Positions 33,662-42,819 of a stretch of DNA of 64,000 nt are shown one piece after another. Positions within the stretch are counted from its first letter, which is position 1. Every line of letters begins with the position of its first letter. This DNA comes from Clostridiales bacterium Firm_04 (GTDB taxonomy: Bacteria; Bacillota; Clostridia; Oscillospirales; Ruminococcaceae). Made by a program: the position numbers and the translations under genes. The notes beneath the pieces are model-generated. The model had not been told where the DNA came from. It worked only from the letters and a program-made list of their open reading frames with translations, and did no database searches. The stretch is taken from the NCBI GenBank assembly GCA_001603005.1, contig LVAJ01000013.1:186001-250000 (forward strand). The letters are read 5' to 3'.

Positions 33662-35500
33662 TTAGCTGAGTTTGATCTGATTGAAGAATTCAGCCGCGGT
33701 CATGTCAGTGCGTTTTACCATTTTTTCAGGCGTAAAAATCATGGTCAGGCCGCAATTTGCCTTGTTCCCCTGATTGTCTGTGTCCAGAGAGCTTGTCCAT
33801 GAACCGTCAGAGAAATTCACATAAACATAATCCTGTTCTGAATGCGTGGTTCTGTTGACATCGTAGATCATCAGTCTGGCATCCCAGCCGTTCCAGTAAG
33901 AATTGTTCCGGTCAGCGGCTTCTGCACGCTGCTCCATGCCAAAGCATACGGTTGCATGTGGTATGCCGCTGTTATGGTGATTACTGACAAGCATAACGGC
34001 GGCATCTGCACCGTAGTTCATATACTCAGCATAGCGCATCATTTCCTTGGAGAAAACGCCGTTGCTGTACGTATCTGAGTATTCGGTCGCATAATCGTAA
34101 TCTAATACAGGAGAAGTTTGAAAATTTGAAAATACGGTTGTAACATAGGAACGTGTAGGCATCGGAATGGATTTCACTTTATTCAGGCATGTATAGCCGG
34201 GCATATAATCCGAAATCGGCAGATAACCGTTAGCGGTCAGAACGCTGACGGCAGCCATTCCGGAACAGATTCCCTCAAAATACTGATTGTTTTTATCAGA
34301 ATAAGCTTTGTGCTCAGGAGCAATATAATAATTGTGGGATTTGTTTCCCCAAGAAGTGCCCCGATTTGTCTGAGCCCATTCATACTGACAGTATCGTGTT
34401 GCGGCTGCTTTCGCTGCGCCGGCGATGCTGCGGAATGTAAAGCCCTGACTGTTTGCAAAGTTCTGCACATTGCCGGAACCTGTGCTCCAGACTGTAAAAT
34501 CATTATTTCTGAGCAGATGATTATTTTCCAGATGCCAGCCGAATGCCCAGTCGCCGATATAGGCATTCTTGTTTTTGCAGACAATAAACTCCATGGACGG
34601 GCAGTCAAAGAATGCATGATCGGCAATGGATGCAATGTTTTCGGACATCATAACGATCTCCAGTGCATCGCATCGCATAAATGCGGCAGAACCGATTGTC
34701 ATGACATTGTCCGGAATGTAGATGCGCTGAAGAGAGCGGCAGCAGCTAAACGCCTGATTCTCAAAGCATGTCAGTGTCTCCGGAAGAAGGACTTTCGTTG
34801 CATTGGAATTGTTGTGAAATGCAAATTCCGGAATGACTGTCAGTGAAGATTTGGAAAGATCAATTGTATTAACACCGGTGCAGTCGTAAAATGCAGCAAA
34901 GCCCATTGAATTGACACTATCCAGGCGAACCGCAATTAATCCGGTGCAGCCCCAGAATGCATGTGAGCCGATGCTGGATGTGTTCAATGCAAAACCGCAG
35001 CTATGCAGGGATGTGCAGCCGTGAAATGCACTGCTTCCGATTGTGGGAGTCGTGCCGTAAACATATTCCAGATTCGTACAGTCATAAAAAGCAGCACCGC
35101 CGATCGGCAGCGTGTTCGTATATACAGAGTTGAGATTTGTCTGCCTTTGAAATGCATGGTGGGCAATTGCAGTAACAGGATAATTCACGCCGCCGACCGG
35201 AACCGTTTGCGGGATTTCAACGGAAGCATTCTCTGCGGAAATCCTGCTGCCGCAGACTTCAAGATGATGATCCGATGCATTCTGCGTAAAATACAGCGTT
35301 ATATTTGCATTGCACTGATACGAGATATTGCTGGTGATTCCGGAAGTGATTGTTTGTACCGAATCGGAACCCGATCCTGCTTCTGCGACAATGGAAGCGG
35401 GGAACAGTGCAGTTCCGTCCGGATGCTCCGGCAATGCGCAGAACGCGCCGGAGAGCAGTACGAGGGAAGTGAGAAATGAGATTGCTTTTTTGGTTGTCAT
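33662..35500 (-). CDS. Secreted LRR (BspA-like) protein with papain-like cysteine peptidase domain
   Basis: 612 residues from the ATG at 35500; AGGAG fits this ATG better than the GTG three codons upstream. Signal peptide about 1-40. BspA-type LRR repeats span about 110-330 (pattern IGSSAFHGCTSL). The C-terminal half (about 385-600) looks like a cysteine peptidase: YFEGICSGMAAVSVL (Cys about 412), GIPHATVCFGME (His about 511) and LMIYDVNRT (Asp/Asn about 546), the order of papain-like enzymes. It is probably surface-exposed. Three direct repeats upstream of its promoter suggest activator control. Confidence 0.8.
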   Translation of the reverse strand: MTTKKAISFLTSLVLLSGAFCALPEHPDGTALFPASIVAEAGSGSDSVQTITSGITSNISYQCNANITLYFTQNASDHHLEVCGSRISAENASVEIPQTVPVGGVNYPVTAIAHHAFQRQTNLNSVYTNTLPIGGAAFYDCTNLEYVYGTTPTIGSSAFHGCTSLHSCGFALNTSSIGSHAFWGCTGLIAVRLDSVNSMGFAAFYDCTGVNTIDLSKSSLTVIPEFAFHNNSNATKVLLPETLTCFENQAFSCCRSLQRIYIPDNVMTIGSAAFMRCDALEIVMMSENIASIADHAFFDCPSMEFIVCKNKNAYIGDWAFGWHLENNHLLRNNDFTVWSTGSGNVQNFANSQGFTFRSIAGAAKAAATRYCQYEWAQTNRGTSWGNKSHNYYIAPEHKAYSDKNNQYFEGICSGMAAVSVLTANGYLPISDYMPGYTCLNKVKSIPMPTRSYVTTVFSNFQTSPVLDYDYATEYSDTYSNGVFSKEMMRYAEYMNYGADAAVMLVSNHHNSGIPHATVCFGMEQRAEAADRNNSYWNGWDARLMIYDVNRTTHSEQDYVYVNFSDGSWTSSLDTDNQGNKANCGLTMIFTPEKMVKRTDMTAAEFFNQIKLS

Positions 35501-35533
35501 GTGAGACACGCTCCTTTCAAAAATGATACTTTA

Positions 35534-35563
35534 ATTATATAATGCGGATCGAGGAAAAGTCAA
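35534..35563 (-). promoter_or_regulatory. Promoter of the LRR-peptidase gene
   Basis: TTGACT (35558-35563), 18 bases, TATAAT (35534-35539) on the minus strand, 34 bases before the start. Confidence 0.65.
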
Positions 35564-35572
35564 CAGACTTTC

Positions 35573-35624
35573 GGTAAGTTGCGTTTTTTTGGGGGTAAGT
35601 TGCATTTTTTGGGGGGTAAGTTGC
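35573..35624. promoter_or_regulatory. Three GGTAAGTTGC direct repeats at 21-bp spacing, LytTR-like operator
   Basis: Identical 10-mers at 35573-35582, 35594-35603 and 35615-35624, exactly two helical turns apart, with T/G tracts between. They begin 10 bases upstream of the -35 box of the LRR-peptidase promoter. Their core TAAGTTGCR is close to the LytTR-family binding pattern (direct repeats about 21 bp apart). The binding protein is not in the window. Confidence 0.6.
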
Positions 35625-35738
35625 AAACTGACCGGAAAAAGAGGGCAGTGTATGAAATTTAGATTTCCGAATCTTAATCTCACAGTCATGGGATTCTTAT
35701 AGGCGGAGCCCTCAATTGGGATCCGTCGGAGACACCGA

Positions 35739-35777
35739 AACCCCGCATTTCCGGAAGGGGAACGGAAATGCGGGGTT
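35739..35777 (-). terminator. Hairpin downstream side of the Cthe_2159-like gene
   Basis: AACCCCGCATTTCCG and CGGAAATGCGGGGTT form a perfect 15-bp stem, 40 bases past the stop at 35817. The T tract is weak. The rest of 35625-35738 shows no gene. Confidence 0.7.
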
Positions 35778-35816
35778 GTGTTCAGATTTGAGAGAAAGTT
35801 CGGATATTACGCTGAA

Positions 35817-37892
35817 TTACCATCTGCCGCCGGACGAACTGCCGGAGCCTTCGGACTTGGTACCGCCGGAGAGCGTGCCGCCGTAAGCTGCAAGCTGACC
35901 GTCATAGATCGTCTGGAAGTAGGTCGTATCCGCGGAGAGCGTGCCGCCGGTGTAGAACGATGCGCCGGAAACGCTGCCGCCTGCGCGCAAAGTAGAGACC
36001 GCCTTGCCCGCGATGAACGAGACGATCACCTTGCCGTCGCTGCCGACGAGTGTGATGCGCTCGCCCGCATTGACCGCGCCGCCGTTGACCGAGTAGGCCG
36101 GCTGGGTATCCATATAGCTTCTGCATGTGGAATTTTCGATCCAGACGCCGTTCGTGACGCTCAGTGCGCCGTTGCAGTCGAACGGTTCATTGCCGTTTGT
36201 GATGACGATGCCGCCGGAGACTGTCAGCGAGCCGTTCGAGTCGATGCCGTCGTGGTCGCCGTTCGTGACATTCACGAGTGCGAAGCCGCCCTTGATTTCA
36301 AGCGAGCAGTTCGAGGCGCTGCCGAAGCCGCCCTGTCCCCAGCCGCCGCCGGGACCGCCGAAGCCGCCTGCACCGGAGCCGTCCGCGCCGCCGCCCGCAT
36401 TGAAGCCGTCGTCGGTGACGCTGGTGATGACCGTGCCGCTGTTCTGCAGGATATTCTGCGCCTCGATGCCTTCATAGCCCTTTGTGACGATCACGGTTAC
36501 ATCGTCATAGGTATTCGCAGTGCCCTGACCGATCGTCAGCTTGTGGTCGGAATGCGCGCCGTCATCGGCAGTCGCGAGCACCATTGTGCCGCCGAGCAGG
36601 TTCATATCGCCGCCGCAGTGCAGTGCATCGTCCGAGGCGTCGATCTGCAGCGTACCGCCGGTAATTGTAATATTGCCGCCGCTCTGCCAAGTCGTGCCGG
36701 CTTCATCGTAGATGCCGACCGCCTTGATACCCTTTGCAGAGACATCGGTTTTATTGGAATTGCCGTCCATGCCGCCTCTGCCGCCCCACATGCCGCCGCC
36801 TGCGCCTGTGGAACCGGAGCCGGTATATGCAGAGCCTTCATAGGTGCTGATCGTGACATCACCGCCGCTCATCTCGAACGCCTGCTTTGCCTGAATGCCG
36901 TCCGCGTAGGCGTCGATCTTGACGGTACCGCCGGAGATTCGGACGAACCCCTTGCCGGAATCGGCAGTATCATTCGTCGAGGTGATGCCGTCGCCGGCAG
37001 TCGTTTTGACCGTGACCTTCAGGGACTCATAGCCGTCCGTCGCATCCGGATCGCCGATGCGGACAGAATCCTTGCCGCGAATGCCGTCATCGACAGCATT
37101 CACCTGCACATCGCCGTTCCAGATCTTGAGGTCGTCCTTGCACACGATGCCGTCCTCGCAGTTGCCGTTGACGACGAGCGTGCCCTTGCCCTTGATCTTC
37201 ATATCGTCGAGCGAGTAGACCGCGCCGGCACTGCCGTCCGCATTCGTGTATTCCTTGCCGTCGCTGATCGTGTTGACGGTATCCTTTTTCACGGCGATGA
37301 CAAATTCATCGCTGACGGAATTGACATAGATCGGGGAATCCGTGCTGTTCGAGAGTGTCAGCCCGCGGAGATTGACTGTGACCTGCGCCGCGTCATAGGC
37401 GGTTTCGTCCACATCAATTCTGAGCTGACCGTTTTCGCAGCTGCCGTCAATATCAAATTCGCCGGGCTGTGTAATGGTAACATAGGTGCCGTTTTCGACC
37501 TTGACATTTGCTGCATTTTCCGCTGAAACGGTCTCGCCGGCAGCATTCAGCAGCGTGACGGACGATGCGTTGAACGTGATCGCGGTGACAGCCGTATCGC
37601 TGACGGGATCCTGTCCGCCGGACTGTCCGCCGGTCAGCACCGCGCGTTTGATGAGTGTGAGGTCGATCGCGTTGAGGGCGCCGTCGCCGTTGTAATCGGC
37701 GGCTTCGGCATCGGAGACTTCGGCGGTTCCGGTGAGATACTTTGTGAACGCAACCGCATCCGCGGGATTCACAGAACCGTCGCCGTTGACGTCGCCTTTG
37801 ACCGCCGCAAACGCGGTCGCCGTCAGGGCAAGCGTCATGGCAGAGCAGACGACCGCCGCTGTGCCGAGGACTTTCGCATTTTTCTTCTTCAT
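35817..37892 (-). CDS. Secreted carbohydrate-binding protein (Cthe_2159-like) with N-terminal dockerin
   Basis: 691 residues from the ATG at 37892 (AAGGAAGG upstream). Signal peptide about 1-28; dockerin directly after it (about 30-90; DVNGDGSVNPADA and DYNGDGALNAIDL); then a long beta-helix-like region with recurrent short ISGG/GGT turns (RISGGTVKIDAYADGIQAK, ITGGTLQIDASDDALH, GIDSNGSLTVSGG) and Gly-rich insertions. This is the Cthe_2159/DUF4353 pattern, a family reported to bind cellulose and acidic polysaccharide. No catalytic residues can be named. Confidence 0.82.
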   Translation of the reverse strand: MKKKNAKVLGTAAVVCSAMTLALTATAFAAVKGDVNGDGSVNPADAVAFTKYLTGTAEVSDAEAADYNGDGALNAIDLTLIKRAVLTGGQSGGQDPVSDTAVTAITFNASSVTLLNAAGETVSAENAANVKVENGTYVTITQPGEFDIDGSCENGQLRIDVDETAYDAAQVTVNLRGLTLSNSTDSPIYVNSVSDEFVIAVKKDTVNTISDGKEYTNADGSAGAVYSLDDMKIKGKGTLVVNGNCEDGIVCKDDLKIWNGDVQVNAVDDGIRGKDSVRIGDPDATDGYESLKVTVKTTAGDGITSTNDTADSGKGFVRISGGTVKIDAYADGIQAKQAFEMSGGDVTISTYEGSAYTGSGSTGAGGGMWGGRGGMDGNSNKTDVSAKGIKAVGIYDEAGTTWQSGGNITITGGTLQIDASDDALHCGGDMNLLGGTMVLATADDGAHSDHKLTIGQGTANTYDDVTVIVTKGYEGIEAQNILQNSGTVITSVTDDGFNAGGGADGSGAGGFGGPGGGWGQGGFGSASNCSLEIKGGFALVNVTNGDHDGIDSNGSLTVSGGIVITNGNEPFDCNGALSVTNGVWIENSTCRSYMDTQPAYSVNGGAVNAGERITLVGSDGKVIVSFIAGKAVSTLRAGGSVSGASFYTGGTLSADTTYFQTIYDGQLAAYGGTLSGGTKSEGSGSSSGGRW

Positions 37893-38192
37893 GGTAACCT
37901 TCCTTTCGGTTTTGGAGCCGATTTCTTTCTGTTGGGGTACGGGCAAATTTCCTTTTGCTGGTTATATGATAGCATGACTATCTTAAACAAAGCTGAAACG
38001 CCCGTGAAAATTTAGTGAAAAAGACGAAGCATATTTTTATAAATCGAACACAATTTTCACGGCGAAATCAGACTTTCTTCATGCGTTAAGTGAGATCTGG
38101 CTTATATTTCGCAATCTCTGCAAAACAATCGCAAATTTTGAGCGATATGTATTGTGCAGAATGCTGAAATTCCAAAATGCGAAAAAATGTGC

Positions 38193-38222
38193 TTGACTTT
38201 TTGCAGGAGAATGCAGTATAAT
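38193..38222 (+). promoter_or_regulatory. Promoter of the thrS T-box transcript
   Basis: TTGACT (38193-38198), 18 bases, TATAAT (38217-38222). Upstream, 37893-38190 is AT-rich and shows no gene. Confidence 0.7.
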
Positions 38223-38227
38223 GAAGT

Positions 38228-38460
38228 TAATCAAACGCTTTTGCTGATAAAAAGCAGAGGATATGTCGCAAAGGAGCGCTCATCTGACAGAGAGGATGCT
38301 GACCCGCTGAAAGGCATCCGATGATCTCTTTTCCGGTACCACCGCTGCTGTGAAAGCCGCTGGGAATGAGAAAACGCTCGGGTGGAACCGTGTGTGTCTG
38401 ATCCTATGAACAGGAACCGATACGCACCCCGGACAGGTCAGACTGTTCGGGGTGCGTTTT
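38228..38460 (+). promoter_or_regulatory. T-box riboswitch with terminator controlling thrS
   Basis: The leader contains the T-box core GGGTGGAACCGTG (38380-38392) and, 30 bases on, a 14-bp terminator stem CGCACCCCG...CGGGGTGCG (38423-38456) followed by TTTTATTTTT. Uncharged tRNA-Thr would stabilise the antiterminator. A candidate ACC specifier lies at 38302-38304 in the loop of a GGATGC/GCATCC hairpin; that detail is tentative. Confidence 0.88.
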
Positions 38461-38501
38461 ATTTTTCGTATTCCGAACCAAACAGAACGGAGGAATCTCA
38501 G

Positions 38502-40436
38502 ATGAAAATTCAATTTGCAAACGGCAGCTATGAGAGTGCTGCCCCGATCACGGTTTATGACGCCGCTAAGGAAGCGGGCGTCCTGACGCGCGAAGTCATC
38601 GCGGCAGCGGTCAACGGCACGCCGGCAGACATGACATGTCAGCTGACGGAGGATGCCGAGGTGCAGCTCTACACCTTTGAGGATGCAGAGGGCAGACATG
38701 TGTTCAATCACACGGCAGCGCATATTCTGGCGCAGGCAGTCAAGCGTCTGTATCCGGAAACGAAGCTGACGATCGGTCCGGCGATCGACCGCGGCTTCTA
38801 TTATGATTTCGATACGGAAAAGCCGTTCAATGCCGACACGCTGACGGCACTCGAAGCCGAGATGAAGAAGATCGTCAAGGAAAATCTGCGGATCGAGCGC
38901 TTCACGCTGCCGAAGGATGAGGCGATCAAGCTGATGCAGGAGCGCGGCGAGAGCTACAAGGTCGAGCTGATCGAAGAACTGCCCGAAGGCGAAACGATCA
39001 GCTTCTACAAGCAGGGCGAGTACACGGATCTCTGCGTCGGCCCGCATCTGTTCGCAACGGGACTGGTCAAGGCATTCAAGCTGACGTCCTGCACGGGCGC
39101 ATACTGGCGCGGCGATCAGAACAATAAGCAGCTCACGAGAATCTACGGCGTTGCATTCCCGAAGAAGGAACAGCTGAAAGAGCATCTCGATCTGCTCGAA
39201 GAAGCAAAGAAGCGCGACCACAACAAGATCGGCAGAGAGCTCGGCTACTTCACGACGGTCGATTACATCGGTCAGGGCTTGCCGATCATGCTGCCGAAGG
39301 GCGCAAGAGTGCTTCAGGTGCTTCAGCGCTGGGTTGAGGACTATGAGCAGTCCAAGGGCTGCCAGCTGACGAAGACGCCGCTCTTTGCAAAGCGCGATCT
39401 CTACAAGATCTCCGGTCACTGGGATCATTACCGTGACGGCATGTTCATCATGGGCGATCCGGACGACGAGGAAAAGGAATGCTTCGCGCTCCGTCCGATG
39501 ACCTGCCCGTTCCAGTATCAGGTGTTCCTGAACAAGCAGCGTTCCTACAAGGAACTGCCGATGCGCCTGACGGAGACCTCTACGCTGTTCCGCAACGAGG
39601 ACAGCGGCGAGATGCACGGTCTGATCCGTGTGCGTCAGTTCACGATCTCCGAGGGTCATTTCATCATCCGTCCGGATCAGCTGGAGGATGAGTTCAAGTT
39701 CTGTCTGGAAATGGCAAAGTACATGCTGGATACGGTCGGTCTGCTCGATGACTGCACATTCCGCTTCTCCCAGTGGGATCCGGCAAACCCGAAGAACAAG
39801 TATGAGGGCACGGCAGAGCAGTGGGCACTTGCGCAGGATGCAATGGGCAACATTCTCGATCATCTCGGACTGAAATATGAGATCGGTATTGACGAGGCTG
39901 CATTCTACGGTCCGAAGCTGGATATCCAGTATAAGAACGTGTTCGGCAAGGAAGATACGCTTGTCACGATCCAGATCGACATGCTGCTTGCACAGCGCTA
40001 CGGCATGTACTATATTGACAAGGACGGTCAGAAGAAGCTGCCGTACATCATTCACAGAACATCGCTCGGCTGCTACGAGCGCACGCTTGCATATATGCTG
40101 GAGAAGTATTCCGGCGTTCTGCCGCTCTGGCTTGCACCGGAGCAGGTGCGTCTGCTGCCGATCGGCGAGGAGCATGTCGCATATGCACAGGCATTTGCAG
40201 ACCGCCTGACGGAAGCCGGCATGCGTGTTACGGTCGATTCCGAGGACAGAAACATCGGCACGAAGATCAAGAATGCGCGTCTCGAACGCATTCCGTATAT
40301 GCTCATCATCGGCGACAACGAGGTGAAGGACAACGGTGTGACGGTGCGTTCCCGCAAGGAAGGCGAACTCGGCTGCATGCCGCTGGACGAAGTGTTCAGC
40401 AAGCTGATGACGGAGATCGTCACGAAGGCAAAATAA
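38502..40436 (+). CDS. thrS: Threonyl-tRNA synthetase
   Basis: 644 residues from the ATG at 38502 (CGGAGGA upstream). TGS domain about 1-62, editing-type second domain with HTAAHILAQ and the CVGPH block (DLCVGPHLFATG), class II catalytic core and C-terminal anticodon-binding domain (LPIGEEHVAYA onward). Zinc ligands are present (Cys in MTCPFQYQVF, His in ISEGHFI, His in IIHRTSLG). The usual NCPGH is replaced by TCPFQ, and motif 2 reads TLFRNEDSGEMHGLIRVRQF, a variant seen in clostridial enzymes. Controlled by the T-box directly upstream. Confidence 0.96.
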   Translation: MKIQFANGSYESAAPITVYDAAKEAGVLTREVIAAAVNGTPADMTCQLTEDAEVQLYTFEDAEGRHVFNHTAAHILAQAVKRLYPETKLTIGPAIDRGFYYDFDTEKPFNADTLTALEAEMKKIVKENLRIERFTLPKDEAIKLMQERGESYKVELIEELPEGETISFYKQGEYTDLCVGPHLFATGLVKAFKLTSCTGAYWRGDQNNKQLTRIYGVAFPKKEQLKEHLDLLEEAKKRDHNKIGRELGYFTTVDYIGQGLPIMLPKGARVLQVLQRWVEDYEQSKGCQLTKTPLFAKRDLYKISGHWDHYRDGMFIMGDPDDEEKECFALRPMTCPFQYQVFLNKQRSYKELPMRLTETSTLFRNEDSGEMHGLIRVRQFTISEGHFIIRPDQLEDEFKFCLEMAKYMLDTVGLLDDCTFRFSQWDPANPKNKYEGTAEQWALAQDAMGNILDHLGLKYEIGIDEAAFYGPKLDIQYKNVFGKEDTLVTIQIDMLLAQRYGMYYIDKDGQKKLPYIIHRTSLGCYERTLAYMLEKYSGVLPLWLAPEQVRLLPIGEEHVAYAQAFADRLTEAGMRVTVDSEDRNIGTKIKNARLERIPYMLIIGDNEVKDNGVTVRSRKEGELGCMPLDEVFSKLMTEIVTKAK

Positions 40437-40462
40437 GCTTTCGCAATCAGAATGATAGAAAC

Positions 40463-40503
40463 AAAGCCCCGAAACGGTTTATTCAGATCGTTTCGGGGCT
40501 TTT
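40463..40503. terminator. Terminator between thrS and dinB
   Basis: AAAGCCCCGAAACG and CGTTTCGGGGCTTTT arms; it serves convergent genes. Confidence 0.9.
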
Positions 40504-40521
40504 CTTCTGCTGTGTTGTTGT

Positions 40522-41772
40522 TTATACGCTGCGGAATTGTCCTGCGGAAGTTCTGGCTCGGAATTTCCGCATATATTCGACAGTTTTATGCAGAACCTCA
40601 TAGTGATAGATCTTCTCCAGATTCGCGGCAAAATCGAGGCCGTAGCGCTCCTGAAGCCGGTCGAGCAGTTCCTTGCGCGCTTTTTCATCATGATCGGGCT
40701 GATCTGCAAACTGATCGTCAAAGGAGAGCTGCCGTTCTTCGGGACTGCCGGAGAGATTGTAAAGCCCCGCGCCGATCAGCCGCACCGGACGGTGTTCGAT
40801 CTGCGCGAGCATGTTTGCGGTTTCGCGCCAGATGACAACAGGGGAGTCGGTCTGCGCGATCAGATGCGAGCGCGAGATCTGCTTCATGTCGGCGTAGGTC
40901 AGTTTCAGCGTGACGCCCTTTCCCTGTAAGCCGACGCGTTTCGCGCGGTGTTCAATGCAAAAAGCGAGCAGGATCAGAATATCCTGCAAGACCTCAAAAT
41001 CGGCGGTATCCTGCTGAAAGGTCACCTCACGCCCGATCGACTTCGCATCTTCCGGACGGTACGGCTTGACCTTGCGGTCGTCCCTGCCGAACGCGAGCTC
41101 CGTGAGCCAGCGCCCGTGCTTGCCGAGCATCCGGATGACCTGATCCGCATTGGTCTGCATGTCCCGCACGGTATGGATGCCGGCAGCGTGGAGCTTTTCG
41201 GCGGTTTTCGCGCCGACCGTGTACAGCACGCGCACATCGCGGTCAAGGATCAGGCTGACAAAATCCTCTGCCGTCGGGATCTCAAAGTAGCCGTTCGGCT
41301 TTTTCTCCTCGCTGGCGGTTTTGGCAGCGGTTTTGGAGTAGGCGAGCCCGACCGAGCAGGTCAGTCCGAGCTCATCCCATGTCCGCTGCTTGATCGTCTG
41401 CGCGATTTGTCTGGCGCCTGCCCAGTCTTTTGCGGTTTCGGTCACATCGAGATACGCTTCATCGAGCGCGATCGTCTGGGACGCAGAAGCGTAGGTGTTC
41501 CAGATTTCGTGCAGCTGATCGGAAACCGCCTTGTACTTGTAGAAATCGGGGTGCATGTAGATCCCATGCGGACAGCGCCGGTACGCCTCTTTGATGTTCA
41601 TTGCGGAGTGCACGCCGAATTTGCGCGCCTCGTAGCTGCATGTTGCGACGACACCGCGCTCATGCGGCAGCGAGCCGATGATGAGCGGCTTTCCGCGCAG
41701 TTCGGGATGATCGCGCATTTCAACAGAAGCAAAGAACGCGTCCATATCCACATGAATGATGATCTGATCCAT
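40522..41772 (-). CDS. dinB: DNA polymerase IV (Y-family)
   Basis: 416 residues from the ATG at 41772 (AAAGGAG upstream). Y-family marks: HVDMDAFFASVEMRD at the N-terminus, SYEARKFGVHSAM, and ALDEAYLDVTE with catalytic acidic residues, then the little-finger domain. Near the C-terminus RQLSFDDQF may be the sliding-clamp-binding motif. It performs translesion synthesis; no LexA box was identified in the short upstream region. Confidence 0.94.
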   Translation of the reverse strand: MDQIIIHVDMDAFFASVEMRDHPELRGKPLIIGSLPHERGVVATCSYEARKFGVHSAMNIKEAYRRCPHGIYMHPDFYKYKAVSDQLHEIWNTYASASQTIALDEAYLDVTETAKDWAGARQIAQTIKQRTWDELGLTCSVGLAYSKTAAKTASEEKKPNGYFEIPTAEDFVSLILDRDVRVLYTVGAKTAEKLHAAGIHTVRDMQTNADQVIRMLGKHGRWLTELAFGRDDRKVKPYRPEDAKSIGREVTFQQDTADFEVLQDILILLAFCIEHRAKRVGLQGKGVTLKLTYADMKQISRSHLIAQTDSPVVIWRETANMLAQIEHRPVRLIGAGLYNLSGSPEERQLSFDDQFADQPDHDEKARKELLDRLQERYGLDFAANLEKIYHYEVLHKTVEYMRKFRARTSAGQFRSV

Positions 41773-41821
41773 TCTGCGCCGCTCCTTTCCGCATCTGAAT
41801 AAAAACAAATGTTCCTTTTTG

Positions 41822-41850
41822 ATTATACCACATCTCAGCAGAAAAAGCAA
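41822..41850 (-). promoter_or_regulatory. Promoter of dinB
   Basis: TTGCTT (41845-41850), 17 bases, TATAAT (41822-41827) on the minus strand. Confidence 0.6.
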
Positions 41851-41924
41851 TAGTTTTTGCGGAAAAGATTGCGCATTTTGCAGATGCAGCTCAAATGAAA
41901 TGCCGGCAGCCTGACAATAGGAAT

Positions 41925-41955
41925 GCCCCGAAGCATTCATGCATCGCTTCGGGGC
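41925..41955 (-). terminator. Hairpin after the alpha/beta hydrolase gene
   Basis: GCCCCGAAGC and GCTTCGGGGC form a 10-bp stem with an 11-base loop; little T tract. The stem is the same as at 46642. Confidence 0.65.
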
Positions 41956-42024
41956 GTGTTCAGAGCATTCAGAAATTGCGGGCAGTGTCCGCTGTATGTT
42001 TGTTTTGCCGCAGTTTTTTCTCGG

Positions 42025-42795
42025 TCAGATTCCGGAAGCTGTCCGCATCAGCCACGGAACCGCAAGCGCCATGACCTGATCGAGTTCACCGGCATGCAGG
42101 AACAGATGATCCGCGCCGTGAATGATTTCGCGTGTGATCTTCGGATTGCGGGCGCAGAATGCCGCGGTATCGTCCGGCAGCACAACGGTATCGCAGTCGC
42201 CGTGGATCAGCAGCATTTGCCTGTCGAAATTCCGCTGAAATACGTCATTCTCGATAAGCTCCCGATAAAACGGATACGGCACATTGAGTTTGCGTGCATC
42301 GCCGAGCGTGACCTTCCCTTCCTGCTGATAGCGCGCCATGCCGCCGCCCTCATCTTCTACGATACGTGCGAACACATCCGCCATATTCACCGCCGGTGCG
42401 CGCAGAACGATGTTGACCGACGCGGGAATTTCCCCGCACAGGTTCAGCGTGAGAAAGCCGCCGAAGCTTGTCGCAAATACGCCGCACCATTCCGCATCCG
42501 GATAGCGGTTCTGTGCAAAGGCGATCGCGCTGCGGTAATCCGCGAGGCAGTTTTCGACCGAAAACAGCTCATCCTGCGTATCCGTTCCGTGCCCCGCGTA
42601 ATTGAACGCGAGCACAGCCGTCCGCTGCGCAGTCAGCCGTTCGGCAAGCGCGGTGATCGCCCAGCTCTCCATGCTGCCGGCAAATCCGTGCAGCGCGAGC
42701 ACGAAGCGTTCGGTGATGCCGTCATCCGGCTCCGCAATTTTCATGCAGAGGTTCCGGTTTTTGCGGTATTGATTCGTCAGATAGGTGATCTTCAT
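42025..42795 (-). CDS. Alpha/beta hydrolase
   Basis: 256 residues, cytoplasmic (no signal). Oxyanion region LALHGFAGSMESW, nucleophile elbow FATSFGGF (Ser, an A-x-S-x-G variant), acid in HGDCDTVVLP and catalytic His in GADHLF. These match serine hydrolases of the BAAT/acyl-esterase kind. GAAAGGA precedes the ATG. It lies 24 bases after the beta-helix protein, so it may act on products of that enzyme, but the substrate is unknown. Confidence 0.82.
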   Translation of the reverse strand: MKITYLTNQYRKNRNLCMKIAEPDDGITERFVLALHGFAGSMESWAITALAERLTAQRTAVLAFNYAGHGTDTQDELFSVENCLADYRSAIAFAQNRYPDAEWCGVFATSFGGFLTLNLCGEIPASVNIVLRAPAVNMADVFARIVEDEGGGMARYQQEGKVTLGDARKLNVPYPFYRELIENDVFQRNFDRQMLLIHGDCDTVVLPDDTAAFCARNPKITREIIHGADHLFLHAGELDQVMALAVPWLMRTASGI

Positions 42796-42819
42796 GCAAT
42801 GATCCTTTCAGTTTCGTGT

